DNA of 64,000 nucleotides from Cupriavidus necator (lineage in GTDB: Bacteria > Pseudomonadota > Gammaproteobacteria > Burkholderiales > Burkholderiaceae), in NCBI GenBank assembly GCA_022041995.1, contig CP074390.1:124001-188000 (forward strand), read 5' to 3'. The position numbers and the translations under genes were made by a program. Every line of letters starts with the position of its first letter. Position 1 is the first letter of the stretch. Under the pieces are notes generated by a model. The model did not search any database and was not told the DNA's origin. It saw only the letters and a list, made by a program, of their open reading frames with translations. Below are positions 53,704 through 64,000 of the stretch, piece after piece.

Positions 53704-54033
53704 ATGAAACGCACCCTCGCTACCACGGCGCTGGTCGTCGGCGCCGCGCTCTGCCTGCCGGCCTTTGCGCAACAGGCTCCGGCCTCGCCGACCGCACCGA
53801 ACCCCAGTGCACCACCGATCGAAGGCGCCGGGGCCTCGCGCAATCAGCCGGCCGCCAGCGACATGAGCGCCGCATCCGGCCCGGGCGCCACCAAGGACAC
53901 CATGAAGAAGTCCAAGTCCGACAAGGCCTCGCGCAGCAAGAAGCCACGCGAGCAAGGCGCGCCGCCGTCACCGACCGCCGATGCGCCAAGCGGCCCCAAG
54001 GGGGATTCGCCGGATCCGGCACCCAAGCAGTAG
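53704..54033 (+). CDS. Small secreted protein, Pro/Ser/Lys-rich
   Basis: The 109-residue product has a clear signal peptide ('MKRTLATTALVVGAALCLPAFAQQ', cut after AFA at about residue 22). The mature part is disordered-looking: Pro/Ala/Ser-rich, then a basic middle ('KDTMKKSKSDKASRSKKPRE'), then Pro-rich. There is no known domain. Start ATG 53704 is preferred over 53692 because GGAGACC lies directly upstream. Function unknown. Confidence 0.78.
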   Translation: MKRTLATTALVVGAALCLPAFAQQAPASPTAPNPSAPPIEGAGASRNQPAASDMSAASGPGATKDTMKKSKSDKASRSKKPREQGAPPSPTADAPSGPKGDSPDPAPKQ

Positions 54034-54056
54034 GCCCGCGGTAATCCTCCCCGCGG

Positions 54057-54509
54057 CTACGGCCGCGCCTGCGGTATGCGGTACTGCTGCCGGAGCACGC
54101 GAAACAGCTCATGGCTGACTTGCACGCCACGGTACTGGCGGCGCACCACGGCACGCAGGCGCGAACCCAGCACTTGCGCGCGCAGCGCCCGCGCATAGCG
54201 GCGCTGCACGGCATGTTCGCGCTTGCTGATCGCCTGCAGGATGGAGCTGTCCGAACTGTGCCGGGCGATGCCGCGTGCCGCCGCGGCGGATGTGGCGGCC
54301 CGGGCCGGGGGTTCATCAGGCAGTTCGCCCAGGCCGAGCAGGCACGCTCGCAGCTCCTGCGCCGCCTGCGCAAACGCATTGGCGCGGCTGGTAAGGAGCG
54401 ATTTCAGGTGGGGATTGGCCGCGGCCAGCGCTGCGCCGCGGCAGCCCAGTTCGCCATCGCGCGATGCCGCGATCAGCGCATTGAGCAACAGGGCCTTCTT
54501 CTTTGCCAT
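54057..54509 (-). CDS. PA2169-type four-helix-bundle protein (DUF2383-like)
   Basis: The 150-residue helical protein begins 'MAKKKALLLNALIAASRDGELGCRGAALAAANPHLKSLL', similar to the ferritin-like PA2169/DUF2383 group. Such proteins are stress-associated and of unknown biochemical role. ATG 54509 is preferred over 54659 because it directly precedes the helical domain and has AGG upstream. 37 bases separate it from the membrane protein gene upstream, so they are probably co-transcribed. Confidence 0.72.
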   Translation of the reverse strand: MAKKKALLLNALIAASRDGELGCRGAALAAANPHLKSLLTSRANAFAQAAQELRACLLGLGELPDEPPARAATSAAAARGIARHSSDSSILQAISKREHAVQRRYARALRAQVLGSRLRAVVRRQYRGVQVSHELFRVLRQQYRIPQARP

Positions 54510-54546
54510 GAAACACCTGCCCTGGTCCGCGGGCGGACCCGTGAAG

Positions 54547-54918
54547 TCACCGATCGGGGCCGGCTGCCGCCGGCGGTTGCTCCTTAGCGCCAGGCATGCG
54601 CCGCTCGGACAACTCGGACAAGAATAGTGGCTCGTCCCGCGCGCCGCCAGTTGGGGCAAACGCGCGGCGCGAGGCGGCCGTCCACGTCTTGCGGGCCTCG
54701 CGCATGCCGCGCAGGTTCATCACGATCAGCGCCAGTTGCAGGACGATCAGCGCATAGGCGCCGCCATGCCAGCCCCAGGCAATCCACAGCACATTGCTGG
54801 CAAGGAAGACCCAGAAGCCGGCCCGCCGGCGTGCGCTCCGGCGTGAGCCGACCAGCCAGGTGGCGACCACCGTCACCACCATCGCCGGCCATTGCGCTGC
54901 CTCCAGCCACCAGTCCAT
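54547..54918 (-). CDS. Small integral membrane protein
   Basis: The 123-residue product has three hydrophobic segments: 'WPAMVVTVVATWLVG', 'AGFWVFLASNVLWIAWGWHG' and 'AYALIVLQLALIVMNLRGM'. A polar C-terminal tail follows. The 'FLASNVLWIAWG' wording resembles small PQ-loop/YgjV-like membrane proteins, but the family is not certain. An AAGGAG site precedes ATG 54918. A long antisense frame continuing to 55935 is not coding. Confidence 0.75.
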   Translation of the reverse strand: MDWWLEAAQWPAMVVTVVATWLVGSRRSARRRAGFWVFLASNVLWIAWGWHGGAYALIVLQLALIVMNLRGMREARKTWTAASRRAFAPTGGARDEPLFLSELSERRMPGAKEQPPAAAGPDR

Positions 54919-55259
54919 GCGTCTCCTTCCGCGGCCTTCCCACCGTGCCGGGGCAGCACGCGCTGCCATACAGCGGCAAGAAACATACCGGCTGTGCACG
55001 GCGCTCTCATCGGCCCCGCTGCCCTGCGCGTTCTTTCCATCGGCACGGCGCGCACCGGTAGATTTTACAAGCGGTACGGCATTGCTCACATGACGTGCTG
55101 CGGCGCTTGCCCTTGAGGCGCCTTGGCCAGGGGCGCAACGGCAACTGGCCGGGCGCGCTGGCACGCACTTCGCATGGCTGTGCCATCCCGCCGGCGGGCC
55201 GCGAGGCGCCGGAGCGGGATTTTTGTTGCTCCGCCGGAGCGAAACACCGGGAGGACTTT
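54919..55259. other. Divergent spacer upstream of glgE
   Basis: 341 bases without a supported gene, expected to carry promoters for the membrane protein gene and the glgE operon. GCTCCG-C-CGGAGC (55228-55240) is a 13-base palindrome 12 bases before the glgE ribosome site (GGGAGG) and could be an operator or a small mRNA hairpin. Confidence 0.4.
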
Positions 55260-58675
<3,416 letters not shown>

Positions 58676-58696
58676 CAGGCATACGTGGAGACACGG

Positions 58697-64000
<5,304 letters not shown>

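Noticed and set aside
52728-53843. Extension of the flavoprotein frame by about 370 codons
   Set aside because: The extra part lies antisense to the CinA gene and has no domain; ATG 52727 has its own GGAG site.

Overview
The window looks like the second chromosome of a Cupriavidus species (Burkholderiales, close to C. necator or C. taiwanensis). The reasons are the high GC content, the three orphan Bug-type solute receptors, the many LysR/IclR/GntR/MarR-controlled catabolic units, and the order frcB - zwf - pgi - fructokinase, which I remember from the fructose locus of C. necator H16. This assignment rests on recognition; no search was run.

Layout. 1-4661: end of a fructose-utilisation operon (sugar-binding protein fragment, glucose-6-phosphate dehydrogenase, phosphoglucose isomerase, PfkB kinase) feeding the Entner-Doudoroff route. 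4830-9373: MFS transporter and amidohydrolase, a LysR regulator, and a convergent Bug receptor. 9649-10359: a lone SDR. 10485-16981: a compact SUF iron-sulfur operon (Rrf2 regulator, sufB, C, D, S, U, a SufT/MIP18-like gene, a Rieske ferredoxin). 17173-24056: signalling genes (a zinc-ribbon/class III cyclase/ATPase/TPR giant coupled to an HD hydrolase, a patatin lipase, a diguanylate cyclase). 24090-27300: MarR regulator divergent from a Bug receptor and a sulfatase. 27408-32950: host-attachment-like protein, then a GntR regulator divergent from a GMC oxidoreductase / TauD-like dioxygenase / aldehyde dehydrogenase operon, with two matching palindromic operators between them. 33144-36553: AI-2E-type permease, two small Cys-rich proteins, gabD-like dehydrogenase.

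36566-40880: an FNR-type regulator in an operon with an FlhD without FlhC and an unknown protein, next to a PAS-PAS hybrid kinase. 40990-48436: a Bug receptor, two tandem overlapping IclR paralogues, and a divergent operon of an atypical metallo-beta-lactamase-fold enzyme, a flavin monooxygenase and a DUF2783 protein, followed by an MFS transporter. 48492-54918: small stress-type genes (DUF2188, erythromycin-esterase family, BON proteins, a Cys-rich flavoprotein, CinA family, PA2169 family).

55260-64000: the GlgE pathway for alpha-glucan from trehalose (glgE, treS-maltokinase fusion, glgB cut by the window end). In this sequence both glgE and treS-mak are broken by a one-base frameshift. Each break is repaired by adding one C to a run of four Cs, which points to homopolymer sequencing error more than to true gene decay. 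I saw no tRNA, rRNA, CRISPR array, insertion sequence or prophage.
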